NCBI GenBank assembly: GCA_018375675.1
Contig: JAHACW010000003.1
Coordinates: 20,359-84,358 of the forward strand
Direction: 5' to 3'
Source of the DNA: Actinomyces sp.
GTDB lineage: Bacteria; Actinomycetota; Actinomycetes; Actinomycetales; Actinomycetaceae
Length of the DNA stretch: 64,000 bases
In this document: in pieces, positions 41,320-52,100 of the stretch
Position numbering within the stretch: position 1 is the stretch's first letter
Layout of the letters: each line of letters opens with the position of its first letter
Made by a program: the position numbers and the translations under genes
The notes under the pieces: model-generated
What the model was told of the DNA's origin: nothing
Database searches by the model: none
Seen by the model: the letters and a program-made list of their open reading frames with translations, nothing else

Positions 41320-44300
41320 ATGTCTCGACTGCGTCCGTTCCGCGCCCGTGTGGGCGTTGCGGGTGCCGCCAGCCTGGCCGCTCTCTCGCTTCTCGTCACG
41401 TCGCTGACACCCCTCGCCATGCGAGCCAGCGCCGCCGACGAAAGCACGCAATCGCCCGACGTAGCAACCTCGCAGGAAGCTGCCACGGCCTCGTCCAACT
41501 CTGAGGCCGTCGACACGCCTGCCGCCGAGGCCGGGGTCGAAGCCCCCGCCGCTGAGGATGGCGCCGAGGTTCCCGCCGCCGAGGTCGCCCCCGAGGATCA
41601 GCCCCGCACGCGCCGCACCCGCGCAGTTGCGGACGACCAGGCGACCCTGGCTCTGAACGTTGTGAACGACGCAGAAACCCTGCGTAGCCACGATGCGCAG
41701 ATCACGACGATCAACTTCTCCTGCTCCTCGGTGACCACCCCCTGTAAGGGAGCCTTCATCGAGCTGACGCTGCCCGGCCCCATCACGCCGGACGGCCTCA
41801 AGCTCGCCGAGCGCGGCTACACGGTCGTCCCCGTGACCGGTGACAGCGTCGCCAGGACGGCGCAATATGTTGACAAGCCCGAGGATGGATCGCGCGTCCA
41901 GCGTTACCGCTTCACGCTGAAGGATCCGCTGCCCGCCGGCACGTCCGACCGTATCCAGGTCACCTGGAACTACAGCTACTACGACGCGCCGAACAACTCG
42001 ACGACCACCCAGAAGGTGACCTTCAGCGCGCAGAACGCTGAGAAGCTCGAGAACGAGCTCACCACCACCTGGACCGCCGATACCGACATCGCGATCGAGA
42101 AGAGCGGCCCCACCAACAAGGCGAACTACCCCGCCGTTGGTGGTGAGACGACCTACAAGCTGCGCTACGGCTATCAGCAGATCGACCAGGACAACCCCAA
42201 CAAGGTCGGTATCCGCTGGAACGGCTCCTCGCTGAAGAACGGCCTGAACGGCCTCGGCTTCGTGGGTGTCCAGAACATCAAGGTTGTGGACCCGCTGCCC
42301 GCCAAGGCCGTCTTCGTCACGGCCTCTGACGGCGGCGTCTACGATCCGGCGACCCATACCGTCACCTGGTCCTACGACAAGTGGTTCTGGCAGAACCCGA
42401 TCGAGTCGACCGTCACCGTGAAGTACCCCGAGGGTACGGTCACGCTCGATGACACGGTCACCAACAAGGCGACCATCAGCGCCGAGGTCATGAACGACCC
42501 GACGAAGACCCTGACGAAGAGCTCTGAAATCACGCACGGCTTCGCCGAGCGCAAGGTCGGTGGCCGTATTGCTAAGTCCGGCAACGACTACCAGTACCAG
42601 GTTCGCAACGTGAAGACCCCTTGGCGTTTCTCCGCCAACAACACCGGTAACACGACGCTGCACATGCACTGGGACGATACTCTGCCCTGCACCTGGTCTT
42701 CCCAGGATGCTAAGGCCGCCGGCGCAGCCTGCGATACCCCCACGTTCGTCGGCCCCTACCAGTTCAACATTCTCGGCAAGTCCGGCTACGAGGAAAATGG
42801 CGGCTGGACCTTCGAGTACTGGACCAACAAGGGCAACCACGAGACCGTCAACTACACGAAGACGACCGGCCTGACCCTGCCCGAGGGCGAGTGGATCACC
42901 CGCTTCACGATCGATACCGACGTGGCACCCCAGACCAACGCGACGATCTTCTTCTATGGCACTGTGAATCCCGCCCTGCCGACGACGGAGCCTGCGGACT
43001 TCGCCTCGCACTACAACCCTGTGTACCCTCCGGAGAAGTACTACAGCTACGTGGCCTCCCCGGATTACGTGCGCTTCCAGAACTGCGCCAGCGGTACTCT
43101 GACTGATAAGGACACCGGCACCGTCGTCGCCTCGGACGACGAGGTCTGCTCCTGGATGCGCGTGCGCGACGAGTTCCCGAGCGTCCAGGCCTACAAGTCC
43201 GTGCGTACCAACCCCGTGGTCGTGGGCAAGCCCGCCACCTTCTTCATCAACGGTACCGCCAAGCCGGCCACCGAGGGTGGCACGCCCACTCCGTTCACGA
43301 TCGTGGATCTCCTGCCCGAGGGCTTCGACGTCGATGACGCTTCGGGGATCGTCCCCGAGAAGCGCTCCACGCTGAAGAACCCCGACGGTACCCCCTACGA
43401 CCTGAGCAAGGTCACGGTCGAGGTCGAGAAGAACTACAACAACACCGGCCGTACCCTCATCCGCTGGAACGTTCCGGATCCGGTCGAAGGCAGCCTGTAC
43501 TCGACCTTCAATGTCAACGTGCTCGCGACCGCTCCGGCCGGTAAGAACACGAACGACGCCATGGCGTTCATGCCCGGCGACGGCGCGAAGGCGACCACCG
43601 AGGATAAGAGCCTGCGCAACACCAACTACTGCATCGGTAGCCGCGCGATCGACACCTTCGACGTGAACAAGAACGGCTCGACCACCGACTACGTGTGTAA
43701 CGCCGCAATCGACTTCAACGTGGCCACGACCCCTTCGATGGCCATCGCGAAGGAAGTCAAGGGCAACAAGAACCCCGACTTCGTTCCGGCCGGCGAGGTC
43801 GCCGAGATCGACCCGGGTGCCGACGGCGCCTACCGTTTCACGATCTCCAACGCGGGTAACACCCCGCTGACCAAGGTCGTTGCCTACGACATCCTGCCTT
43901 ACGTGGGTGACGTGGGTGTTGGCCCCGCCTCCTCGCAGGCTCGTGACTCTCGTTGGAAGCCGAACCTGAACTCCACGGCGTGGGCGTTCGAGTCGGTGAA
44001 GGAGAAGCCGGGTCGCGATCCCGAGGTTACGGCTGTTCCGGCCTCGGATATCACGGTCCAGTACTCGACGGTTCCCAACCCCTGCCGCGGCGAGGTCCTC
44101 TCCGCGGGTGGCGCCATGAATGACGCCCCCGCAGGTTGTACCCCTGACGCGTGGGGCGATGCTCCCGCCGACCTGACGACGATCACCGGCTTCCGCCTGG
44201 TGATGAACCGCGACATCGAGCCGGGCGAGAAGATCCGCTTCATCGCGACCATGACCTCTCCGGTTAACGCCAACCTCATCGCCTGGAACTCCGTGGCCAT

Positions 44301-47300
44301 GTCCGGTGGCTCCATGCAGAACGGCAAGGTGTCCTACCTGCTGCCCAACGAGGCCCCCAAGGTCGGCATCAACGTCTCCTCCGACGTTGAACTGAAGAAG
44401 ACGGTTGCCCGGGCGAAGATGAATGGCGACGAGCCGGTTCGTGATGCCAACGGTGTCATCGAGACGTTTGAGTCTGATGATGTCGTCATGCCGGGTGACT
44501 ACATGCTGTACAAGGTGAACCTGAAGGCCAAGGGCCCGGCGGTTGCCTCGGGCATGAATGTTGCCGACGCTCTGCCTTCTGGTGTGGAGTACGTGTCCTC
44601 CGAGACGCGTGTCTGCCAGGATGGTGCGACGAACCCGTGCACGGGCCCTGTCTATGCGACCGCCAACTACGATGCGGCGGCTGGTACCTGGACCGCGATG
44701 GAGTCCGGCATTCTCGACACCAACCTCAATGTTGGTGGTACCGAGACGCTGTACCTCCTTGTGAAGGTCAAGCCCGCAACCGAGGGTTCGACCATCACGA
44801 ACACGGCGACGCTGGGTAAGTTCGATCAGATCGACTCCAACCCGGATAACAACAAGGACAGCGCGACCTTCAAGGTGGGTGGCACCCTGTCGGGCACCAT
44901 CTATAACGATGCCGATGCCTGGTGGACCTTCAATGAGGACAAAGAAAAGCCTTTCGAGGGTGTGACGGTTCGTCTGCTGGATGCGGACGGCAACCCGGTG
45001 AAGGACTCGTCCGGCGCCGACATCACCACGAAGACCGGCGCCGACGGTAAGTACACCTTTACTCGTCTGCCCCTGGGCTCGTACAAGGTCGAGGTCGTGC
45101 CGGGTGAGGCGAAGATTGACGGCACTGACGTGAACCTGGCCGACTACAAGCAGACCTACGGTTACGGCTCTTCGACATCGCGCTCCCAGATTGGTAAGGG
45201 CAAGCTCGTGACGCCGGACCCGATCACCCTGACGAGTGCCGCGCCGAATGCGACCAAGATTGATTTTGGTTTTGTGAAGCCTGTGTCGCTGGGTAACTTC
45301 GTGTGGTTTGACGCGAACAAGGACGGTATTCAGGATGCGGATGAGGTCGGTGTTGCCGGTGTCACCGTCACCCTGGATGGACAGCTGGACATGGATCTGG
45401 TCGTCGACGCCGATGGCAATCCCGTCAAGCCCGTGACCACGGACACCAACGGCAAGTACGTCTTCACGAACCTGCTGCCCAGCTCCTATGGCGTGACCTT
45501 CACCATCCCGGATGGCTACTCCGAGACCGTGAGCAAGGCGGGCGATGATCGAGCCATCGATTCCGACGGTTGGCAAACATGGACTGTTCTGAAGCAGGGT
45601 CAGGACGACATGACCATTGACCTTGGTTTGATCGCCGATGGCACGATTGGTGACACCCTGTTCTGGGACGTCGACAACAACGGCGGTTCCGAGCCCTCGG
45701 GTGCGGACAAGCCGCTGGCCGGCGTGACCGTCAAGCTGACCTACACGACCCCCGCGGGCGTGGAGAAGACGCTGACCACGGTCACGGACGAGAACGGCAA
45801 GTACTCGTTCAAGGACCTGGCTCCCGGCGATTACGTCGTGACTGTTGACAAGGCCTCCCTCGCCACCGTGTGCCCCGAGTGCACCGCTCAGACCCACGCC
45901 CCGTCGGGCGACCTGACGGCCTCGGAGGGCCAGGAGCTCTCGCTGACCTCCAAGGTGACGCTGAGCCCCGGCAAGATGACGAACAACGACCAGGACTGGG
46001 CGTTCACCGGCGTTGCCAACACGGCGATCGTCAAGGCCATTGCGGATCCGCTGGAGGCTCCGGCGGGTGGTTTCATCCCCGGCACGTCTGTGACCTACAC
46101 GCTGACGGTGACGAACGAGGGCCCGAGCCCGGCGACCGGCGTCATCGCGCAGGATAAGCTGCCTTCTGGTGTGACGTTCGAGTACGCCGATGGTGACGGT
46201 ACGTACGATGCTGCTTCTGGTAAGTGGGATCTGAGTGGTGAGGTGATCGAGAAGGGCGCGACGCGCACCCTGCGCATCACCGTCATCATCCGTGCTTCCG
46301 CCGCTGGCTCGGTTGTGACCAACACGGCCACGATCGAGAAGCAGGATCAGATCGGCGATAAGAAGCCGGACAACACCTCGTCCGTGCCGCTGACCGCCGG
46401 CTACACGATCGCTGGCAAGCTCTACAACGATGCCGACGCGTCGTTCAGCTCCAGCGACTCCGAGGCCCCGTACGCGGGCGTCACGGTTGCGCTCCTCAAG
46501 AAGGACGGCACCCCCGTCCTCGACAAGGACGGCAACCCGATGACGGCTGTGACCGACGCCGAGGGTAAGTACTCCTTCGTGGGTCTGCCGCTGGGCGAGT
46601 ACACGGTCAGCGTCGTTGATCCGACGTCCGGTCCTCTGGCGGGCACCAAGCCCACCGAGGCCTACACCGGTCGCTACAAGACGACCGCGGACGTGACCAT
46701 CGCTGAGGCGACCGGTTCGGTCATCGATGTGAACTTCGGTTTCGTCAAGCCCGCCTCTGTTGGCGACTACACCTGGATGGACGTCAACCGTGACGGTCTC
46801 CAGGACGCCGACGAGCCCGCCCTGCCGGGCGTGACGGTGACCCTGACCCGCGCCGACGGCTCTGCCGTGACGGATGCGTCGGGTAACCCGGTCGCTGCTG
46901 TCACGACGGATGCGAACGGTAAGTACGTGTTCGAGAACCTGCTGCCCGGCGACTACAAGGTGTCCTTCCAGGCGCCCGCTGGCTACGAGGCAACGACCTC
47001 GGAGGCTGGAGACGACCGCGCTGCGGACTCCAACGGAGCTTCGGCTTCGGTCACCCTGGCTCAGGGACAGACGGATGACACGATTGACTTCGGTGCCGTT
47101 GGTACTGGTGTGATTGGTGATCAGCTGTTTGTTGATGTCAACCAGAACGGTGGCAACGCCCCCGATGCCGGAGACAAGGTACTGCCCGGTGTGAAGGTCA
47201 CTTTGACCTGGACCGGCCCGGGTGGAATCACCCGCACCTACGAGACCACGACCGATGCGGATGGCAAGTACAAGTTCGAGAACCTGCTGCCCGGCGACTA

Positions 47301-48696
47301 CAAGGTCTCGGTTGATCCTGAGACTCTGCTGAAGGCTGAGCCGCTGCTGGATGTGTTGACGCATTCGCCTGCGGGTGATGTGGATGCCAAGAAGGTTGTG
47401 TCTGAGGATGCGAAGGCCGATAAGGACAAGCTGGCGCAGGCGTTCAACCTGAATACGTCGGTGACGCTGACGGGTGAGAACAACTCGAACCTGGATCAGG
47501 ACTGGGGCTTCGGTATCTCGGCTGACACTGCGATTATGAAGGCGATCACCGATCCGGATGAGCAGGCTCAGGAGACCTTCGAGTTCACCCCGGGTCAGCG
47601 CGTGACGTACACGCTGACGCTGACCAATAACGGTCCGGGAGTGGCCACTGGCGTGAAGGCCTCTGATGAGCTTCCCTCTGGTGTTTCCTTCGTGGAGGCC
47701 CAGGGTGACGGCTCCTACGACTCGGCCACTGGTGTGTGGGATCTGTCTGGCCTGACTCTGGCCAAGGGTGATGTCAAGAAGATCACGATCACGGTTGAGA
47801 TCACCGGTGAGGGCGCGGGCAAGCTGGTCACCAACGTTGCTCGTATTACTCACCAGGATCAGGCAGGCGATGACCCGACCAACAACGAGTCCTCGGCCTC
47901 GTTCAAGGGCGGATACAACCTGGGTGGCACGATCTACCGTGACTCGGACGCCTCCTACTCCAAGAGTGATTCTGAGCAGCGCTTTAAGGGCGTGACGGTT
48001 GCTCTGCTGAATGAGGACGGCACCCCGGTGCTCGACGCGAACGGTGATCCGATGACTGCGACCACGGATGAGAAGGGTGCCTACCAGTTTGTGGGTCTGG
48101 CTCCGGCCTCGTACCGCGTGGTGATCGTTGATCCCGACAAGGGTGATCTGGCTGGTCTGATTCCGACCCAGGCCTACACGGGCAAGGGTGCGACCGAAGC
48201 GACCGTGACGATTACGGATGCGTCGGTGCAGGGCGTGGACTTTGGTCTGGTTGCCCCCGCCACGATCGGTGACCGCGTGTGGAATGACGCCGATGGTAAC
48301 GGTGCGGATAACGGTGAGCCGGGCGTGCCGAACGTGACCGTGATCCTCAAGGACGCCAATGGCGTGGAGGTGGCTCGCACCACCACCGACGCGAACGGTA
48401 ACTACCGTTTCGCTGGCCTGGTTCCGGGCACCTACACGGTCGATATTGAGGTTCCTGCCGGTTTCAATGCGGCGACGACCTCGATGACCGTCACGGTTGG
48501 TGAAGGTGAGGAGAACCTGGATGTGGACTTCCCGCTCACGGTGATCCCCTCCCCGACCCCGGCTACCACGGTTGCCAAGGTGCTGGCTCGTACCGGCTCG
48601 GACGCGTCCGTCCTGGGTGGTATGGCGGCCATGGCAGCTATCGCTGGCTTCGCGGCTCTGGCGGGTAAGCGCCGCCGCGACCGCGAGGACGCCTAA
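41320..48696 (+). CDS. Giant cell-wall-anchored SdrD_B/DUF11 surface protein (LARTG)
   Basis: 2458 residues. The signal peptide (LSLLVTSLTPLAMRASA) ends at about residue 38. An Ala/Glu/Pro-rich stretch precedes a large N-terminal adhesin region (about 100-800). DUF11-type domains begin near 807, 1023, 1564 and 2067. SdrD_B-type domains with acidic calcium-like loops (for example DANKDGIQDADE) begin near 1187, 1323, 1441, 1693, 1811, 1930, 2197 and 2314. The tail has LARTG near 2422, a hydrophobic helix and KRRRDRE, a sortase signal of the LAxTG class. Blocks starting at 1187, 1693 and 2197 repeat every 505 residues or so. It is likely a long stalk displaying the N-terminal region. No sortase is nearby. 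Confidence 0.93.
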   Translation: MSRLRPFRARVGVAGAASLAALSLLVTSLTPLAMRASAADESTQSPDVATSQEAATASSNSEAVDTPAAEAGVEAPAAEDGAEVPAAEVAPEDQPRTRRTRAVADDQATLALNVVNDAETLRSHDAQITTINFSCSSVTTPCKGAFIELTLPGPITPDGLKLAERGYTVVPVTGDSVARTAQYVDKPEDGSRVQRYRFTLKDPLPAGTSDRIQVTWNYSYYDAPNNSTTTQKVTFSAQNAEKLENELTTTWTADTDIAIEKSGPTNKANYPAVGGETTYKLRYGYQQIDQDNPNKVGIRWNGSSLKNGLNGLGFVGVQNIKVVDPLPAKAVFVTASDGGVYDPATHTVTWSYDKWFWQNPIESTVTVKYPEGTVTLDDTVTNKATISAEVMNDPTKTLTKSSEITHGFAERKVGGRIAKSGNDYQYQVRNVKTPWRFSANNTGNTTLHMHWDDTLPCTWSSQDAKAAGAACDTPTFVGPYQFNILGKSGYEENGGWTFEYWTNKGNHETVNYTKTTGLTLPEGEWITRFTIDTDVAPQTNATIFFYGTVNPALPTTEPADFASHYNPVYPPEKYYSYVASPDYVRFQNCASGTLTDKDTGTVVASDDEVCSWMRVRDEFPSVQAYKSVRTNPVVVGKPATFFINGTAKPATEGGTPTPFTIVDLLPEGFDVDDASGIVPEKRSTLKNPDGTPYDLSKVTVEVEKNYNNTGRTLIRWNVPDPVEGSLYSTFNVNVLATAPAGKNTNDAMAFMPGDGAKATTEDKSLRNTNYCIGSRAIDTFDVNKNGSTTDYVCNAAIDFNVATTPSMAIAKEVKGNKNPDFVPAGEVAEIDPGADGAYRFTISNAGNTPLTKVVAYDILPYVGDVGVGPASSQARDSRWKPNLNSTAWAFESVKEKPGRDPEVTAVPASDITVQYSTVPNPCRGEVLSAGGAMNDAPAGCTPDAWGDAPADLTTITGFRLVMNRDIEPGEKIRFIATMTSPVNANLIAWNSVAMSGGSMQNGKVSYLLPNEAPKVGINVSSDVELKKTVARAKMNGDEPVRDANGVIETFESDDVVMPGDYMLYKVNLKAKGPAVASGMNVADALPSGVEYVSSETRVCQDGATNPCTGPVYATANYDAAAGTWTAMESGILDTNLNVGGTETLYLLVKVKPATEGSTITNTATLGKFDQIDSNPDNNKDSATFKVGGTLSGTIYNDADAWWTFNEDKEKPFEGVTVRLLDADGNPVKDSSGADITTKTGADGKYTFTRLPLGSYKVEVVPGEAKIDGTDVNLADYKQTYGYGSSTSRSQIGKGKLVTPDPITLTSAAPNATKIDFGFVKPVSLGNFVWFDANKDGIQDADEVGVAGVTVTLDGQLDMDLVVDADGNPVKPVTTDTNGKYVFTNLLPSSYGVTFTIPDGYSETVSKAGDDRAIDSDGWQTWTVLKQGQDDMTIDLGLIADGTIGDTLFWDVDNNGGSEPSGADKPLAGVTVKLTYTTPAGVEKTLTTVTDENGKYSFKDLAPGDYVVTVDKASLATVCPECTAQTHAPSGDLTASEGQELSLTSKVTLSPGKMTNNDQDWAFTGVANTAIVKAIADPLEAPAGGFIPGTSVTYTLTVTNEGPSPATGVIAQDKLPSGVTFEYADGDGTYDAASGKWDLSGEVIEKGATRTLRITVIIRASAAGSVVTNTATIEKQDQIGDKKPDNTSSVPLTAGYTIAGKLYNDADASFSSSDSEAPYAGVTVALLKKDGTPVLDKDGNPMTAVTDAEGKYSFVGLPLGEYTVSVVDPTSGPLAGTKPTEAYTGRYKTTADVTIAEATGSVIDVNFGFVKPASVGDYTWMDVNRDGLQDADEPALPGVTVTLTRADGSAVTDASGNPVAAVTTDANGKYVFENLLPGDYKVSFQAPAGYEATTSEAGDDRAADSNGASASVTLAQGQTDDTIDFGAVGTGVIGDQLFVDVNQNGGNAPDAGDKVLPGVKVTLTWTGPGGITRTYETTTDADGKYKFENLLPGDYKVSVDPETLLKAEPLLDVLTHSPAGDVDAKKVVSEDAKADKDKLAQAFNLNTSVTLTGENNSNLDQDWGFGISADTAIMKAITDPDEQAQETFEFTPGQRVTYTLTLTNNGPGVATGVKASDELPSGVSFVEAQGDGSYDSATGVWDLSGLTLAKGDVKKITITVEITGEGAGKLVTNVARITHQDQAGDDPTNNESSASFKGGYNLGGTIYRDSDASYSKSDSEQRFKGVTVALLNEDGTPVLDANGDPMTATTDEKGAYQFVGLAPASYRVVIVDPDKGDLAGLIPTQAYTGKGATEATVTITDASVQGVDFGLVAPATIGDRVWNDADGNGADNGEPGVPNVTVILKDANGVEVARTTTDANGNYRFAGLVPGTYTVDIEVPAGFNAATTSMTVTVGEGEENLDVDFPLTVIPSPTPATTVAKVLARTGSDASVLGGMAAMAAIAGFAALAGKRRRDREDA

Positions 48697-48745
48697 CCCC
48701 ACGGGCGGGCACACACCCCACGCGGGGTAAGCCCACCACAGTGGT

Positions 48746-48783
48746 GAGGGGGCGCGAGACCAATACTGGTCCCGCGCCCCCTC
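48746..48783 (+). terminator. Terminator of the first surface-protein gene
   Basis: An 11-bp stem (GAGGGGGCGCG/CGCGCCCCCTC) plus a 5-bp upper stem and 4-nt loop, preceded by a small CACCAC-A-GTGGTG dyad. The same structure follows the second surface-protein gene. Confidence 0.8.
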
Positions 48784-49142
48784 CCGCATACCCACCCCGC
48801 CCCACATCAATGCGCTAATCAACTAACGGTCAATAGCTATGTGAGCTTAGGCACTTCACTGCCTTGTCGTTCGTTACGCTATTTCTGTCGACTCGGTCAT
48901 TATTGAATGATCGAGTCAGCAAGGATTTCATGATTATTCGATAAACCTTGGTTGCTCATGCGATTGCGTAGCTAACCATCAGTTCAGAGAACTTGCTTAG
49001 AAACTGTTGAACACGATCCTCCCGACATTGCAGTCTTCAGCCCTCGCAATGCGCCGATGTGTAAGGGCTAGATAGGCGTCGGCGCCTTCACTACGCTGGT
49101 AGGCATCCTGTCCACTTTCTGCCCCCAAAGAAGGAGAAGTCG
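48784..49142 (+). promoter_or_regulatory. Leader of the second surface-protein gene
   Basis: About 360 bp, AT-richer than average and without a gene. It contains a 12-bp imperfect hairpin (GACTCGGTCATT at 48890-48901 with its near-complement at 48906-48917). The final part through GAAGGAGAAGTCG matches the leader of the first gene. No clear -35/-10 pair is assigned. Confidence 0.55.
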
Positions 49143-52100
49143 ATGTCTCGACTGCGTCCGTTCCGCGCCCGTGTGGGCGTTGCGGGTGCTGCCAGTCTGG
49201 CCGCTCTCTCGCTTCTCGTCACGTCGCTGACGCCCCTCGCCATGCGAGCCAGCGCCGCCGATGAAAGCACGCAAGCAACCGACGTGGCGTCGTCCCAGGA
49301 CGCCGCCACTGCCTCGTCCGATGCGGAGGCCGCCGACGAGGCCACCGACGCCGAGGGCGTTGCCGCCCCCGCTGCCGCTCGCGATGAGTCCGCCACCCTG
49401 GCGATGACCGTCGTCAACGACTCCACCACCCTGCGAGTCCGCGACCAGCAGATCACGACGATCAACTTCTCGTGCTCGTCGGTGACCACCCCCTGTAAGG
49501 GCGCCGTCATCGAGATGACACTGCCCGGTCCGATCACTCCGGCCGGGCTCAAGCTCATCGAGCAGGGCTACACGGTCGTTCCCGTCACCGGCGACGTTGT
49601 CGCGGAGAGTGAGAACTTCGTTGAGAACTCTGCCGACGGCGCGCGCGTGCAGCGCTACCGCTTCACCCTGAAGGATCCGCTGCCCGCCGGTACGTCGGAC
49701 CGCATTCAGATTCCGTGGCACTACAACGGCAACGATGCGCCGAACAACTCCACCACCACGCAGAACGTCGTCTTCTCGGCCAACAACGCCGCCAGCGTTG
49801 AACAGACGCTGAGCACGACCTGGACCGCTTCGACCGACGTTGCCATCAAGAAGTACGGCCCGACGAACCGCCTGTACTACCCCGCAGTCGGCGGCGAGGC
49901 CACGTACGAGCTGAGCTACGGCTACCAGCAGAACGACACGACCAAGCCGAACGAGGTCGGTACCCGCTGGGGAGGCTCGGCCTACAACGGCAAGCTCGTT
50001 GGCATCGGCTTCCAGCAGGTGCAGAACATCAAGGTCGTCGACCCGCTGCCCGCGCAGGCTGTCTTCGTCACCGCCTCGAACGGCGGCGTCTACGACCCGG
50101 CCACCCACTCCGTGACGTGGTCGTACGACAAGTGGACATACCAGAACCCCCTCACCTCCACCGTGACCGTCAAGTACCCCGAGGGCACGGTGACGACCGC
50201 CGACACGGTCACCAACACGGCGACCATCACGGCCGAGGGCATGAACGAGCCGACGAATGTCGTGTCCAAGAGCTCCGAGATCACGCACGGCTTCGCCGAG
50301 CGCAGGGTCGAGGCCAGCGCTGAGAAGATCGGCACCTACAACCGCGACTACGCGCGCGGTGACGAGCTTCCCTGGCGTTTCGAGGGCAGCAACAACGGCA
50401 ACACGACCGTGCACTTCCGCTGGGAAGACGTCATGCCCTGCACCTGGTCCTCCGAGGACGGCAAGGCCGCTGGCGATGGCTGCGATAAGCCCGCCTTCGT
50501 CGGCCCCTACGAGTTCAAGATTTCCACCAAGTCCGGATACGAGGACATTAGCGGCTGGACCTTCGAGTACTGGACCAACAAGGGTAATCACGAGACGGTG
50601 ACCTACAAGAACACCCGTACTCTGACCCTGCCGGACGGCGAGTGGATCACCCGCTTCGTCATCGAGACCGACGTCGCCCCGCTGGCCAGGCCGACCGTCG
50701 ACCTGATCAGCAAGGTCTCGCGCGACGTCCCGAAGACCGAACCCGCAGATTTTGCGAACCACTACAACCCCGTGCTGCCTCCGGAGAAGTACTACGACAC
50801 CGTGGCCTCCGAGGACTACGTCCGTATCCAGAACTGTGCGTCCGTCAAGGTCACGGACAAGGACACGGGTACCGTCGCCGTCTCGAAGGACAACACGTGT
50901 AGCTGGACCCGTATCCGCACCGAGGTGCCCGGTGTTCGGGTCAGTAAGGAACTGCGTACCAACCCCGTCGTCGTCGGCAAGCCTGCCAGCTTCATGATCG
51001 TCGCCGAGGCCCGCAAGGCCGTCGACGGCGGTACCCCCACGCCGTTCACGGTCGTGGACCTGCTGCCCGAGGGCCTCGACGTGGACGACGCGTCCAACAT
51101 TCGTGCCGAGAGCTACTCCGTCCTGAAGAACCCCGACGGCACCCCCTACGACCCGGCCAAGGTGAAGGTCGAGGTGGAAAAGAACTTCAACAACACCGGC
51201 CGCACCCTGATCCGCTGGATCGTCCCGGATCCGGTCGAGGGCGCGTTCTTCTCGAAGTACGACGCTAACGTCCTCGCCACCGCCCCCGCTGGCGATACGA
51301 CGAACACCGCCTGGGCGTTCATGCCGGGTGGCGGAGCGAAGCCCTACGAGGAGGACCGCAGTGTCCGCAACCTCAAGTACTGCATCCGCAGTCGCGCTCA
51401 GGACACGCTCGACCTCAACCAGGACGGTTCGACGACCGACTTCCTGTGTGACTCCAGCGTGAACTTCAAGATCGCCACGACCGCAGGTATGACGATCGCG
51501 AAGGAAGTCAAGGGCAACAAGAACGCCGATTTCGTTCCGGCTGGCGAGATCGCCGAGATCGACCCGGGTGCCGACGGCGCCTACCGTTTCACGATCGCCA
51601 ACGCGGGTAACGCGCCGCTGACGCAGGTCGTGGCCTACGACATCCTGCCCTACGTGGGTGACGTGGGCGTCGGTCCGGCAGCCAACCAGGCTCGCGAGTC
51701 CCGTTGGAAGCCGAACCTGAACTCCACGAACTGGACGTTCCAGTCGGTGAAGGAGCGTCAGGGTCGCGACCCCGAGATCACGACGGTTCCGGCCTCGGAC
51801 ATTACGATCCAGTACTCCACGGTTCCCAACCCCTGCCGCGGCGAGGTCCTGGCCGTGGGTGGCGCCATGAATGACGCCCCCGCCGGCTGTACCCCCGACG
51901 CGTGGGGCGACGCACCCGCCAACCTGGCTTCGATCACCGGCTTCCGCATCGTCATGAACCGGGACATCGAAGTGGGCGAGAAGATCCAGTTCGTCGCGAC
52001 CATGACCTCCCCGGTTAACGCCAACCTCATCGCCTGGAACTCCGTGGCCATGGCTGGTGGCGTCACCGAGAACGGCAAGGTGTCCTACCTGCTGCCGAAC

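Noticed and set aside
41224..48822. A continuous 2532-codon frame on the - strand opposite the first giant surface protein
   Set aside because: It is a shadow of the codon bias of the sense gene: its product is Val/Gly/Arg/His-rich without folded motifs, and a similar antisense frame (49068-54134) lies opposite the paralogue. The sense frame has signal peptide, domains and sorting signal.
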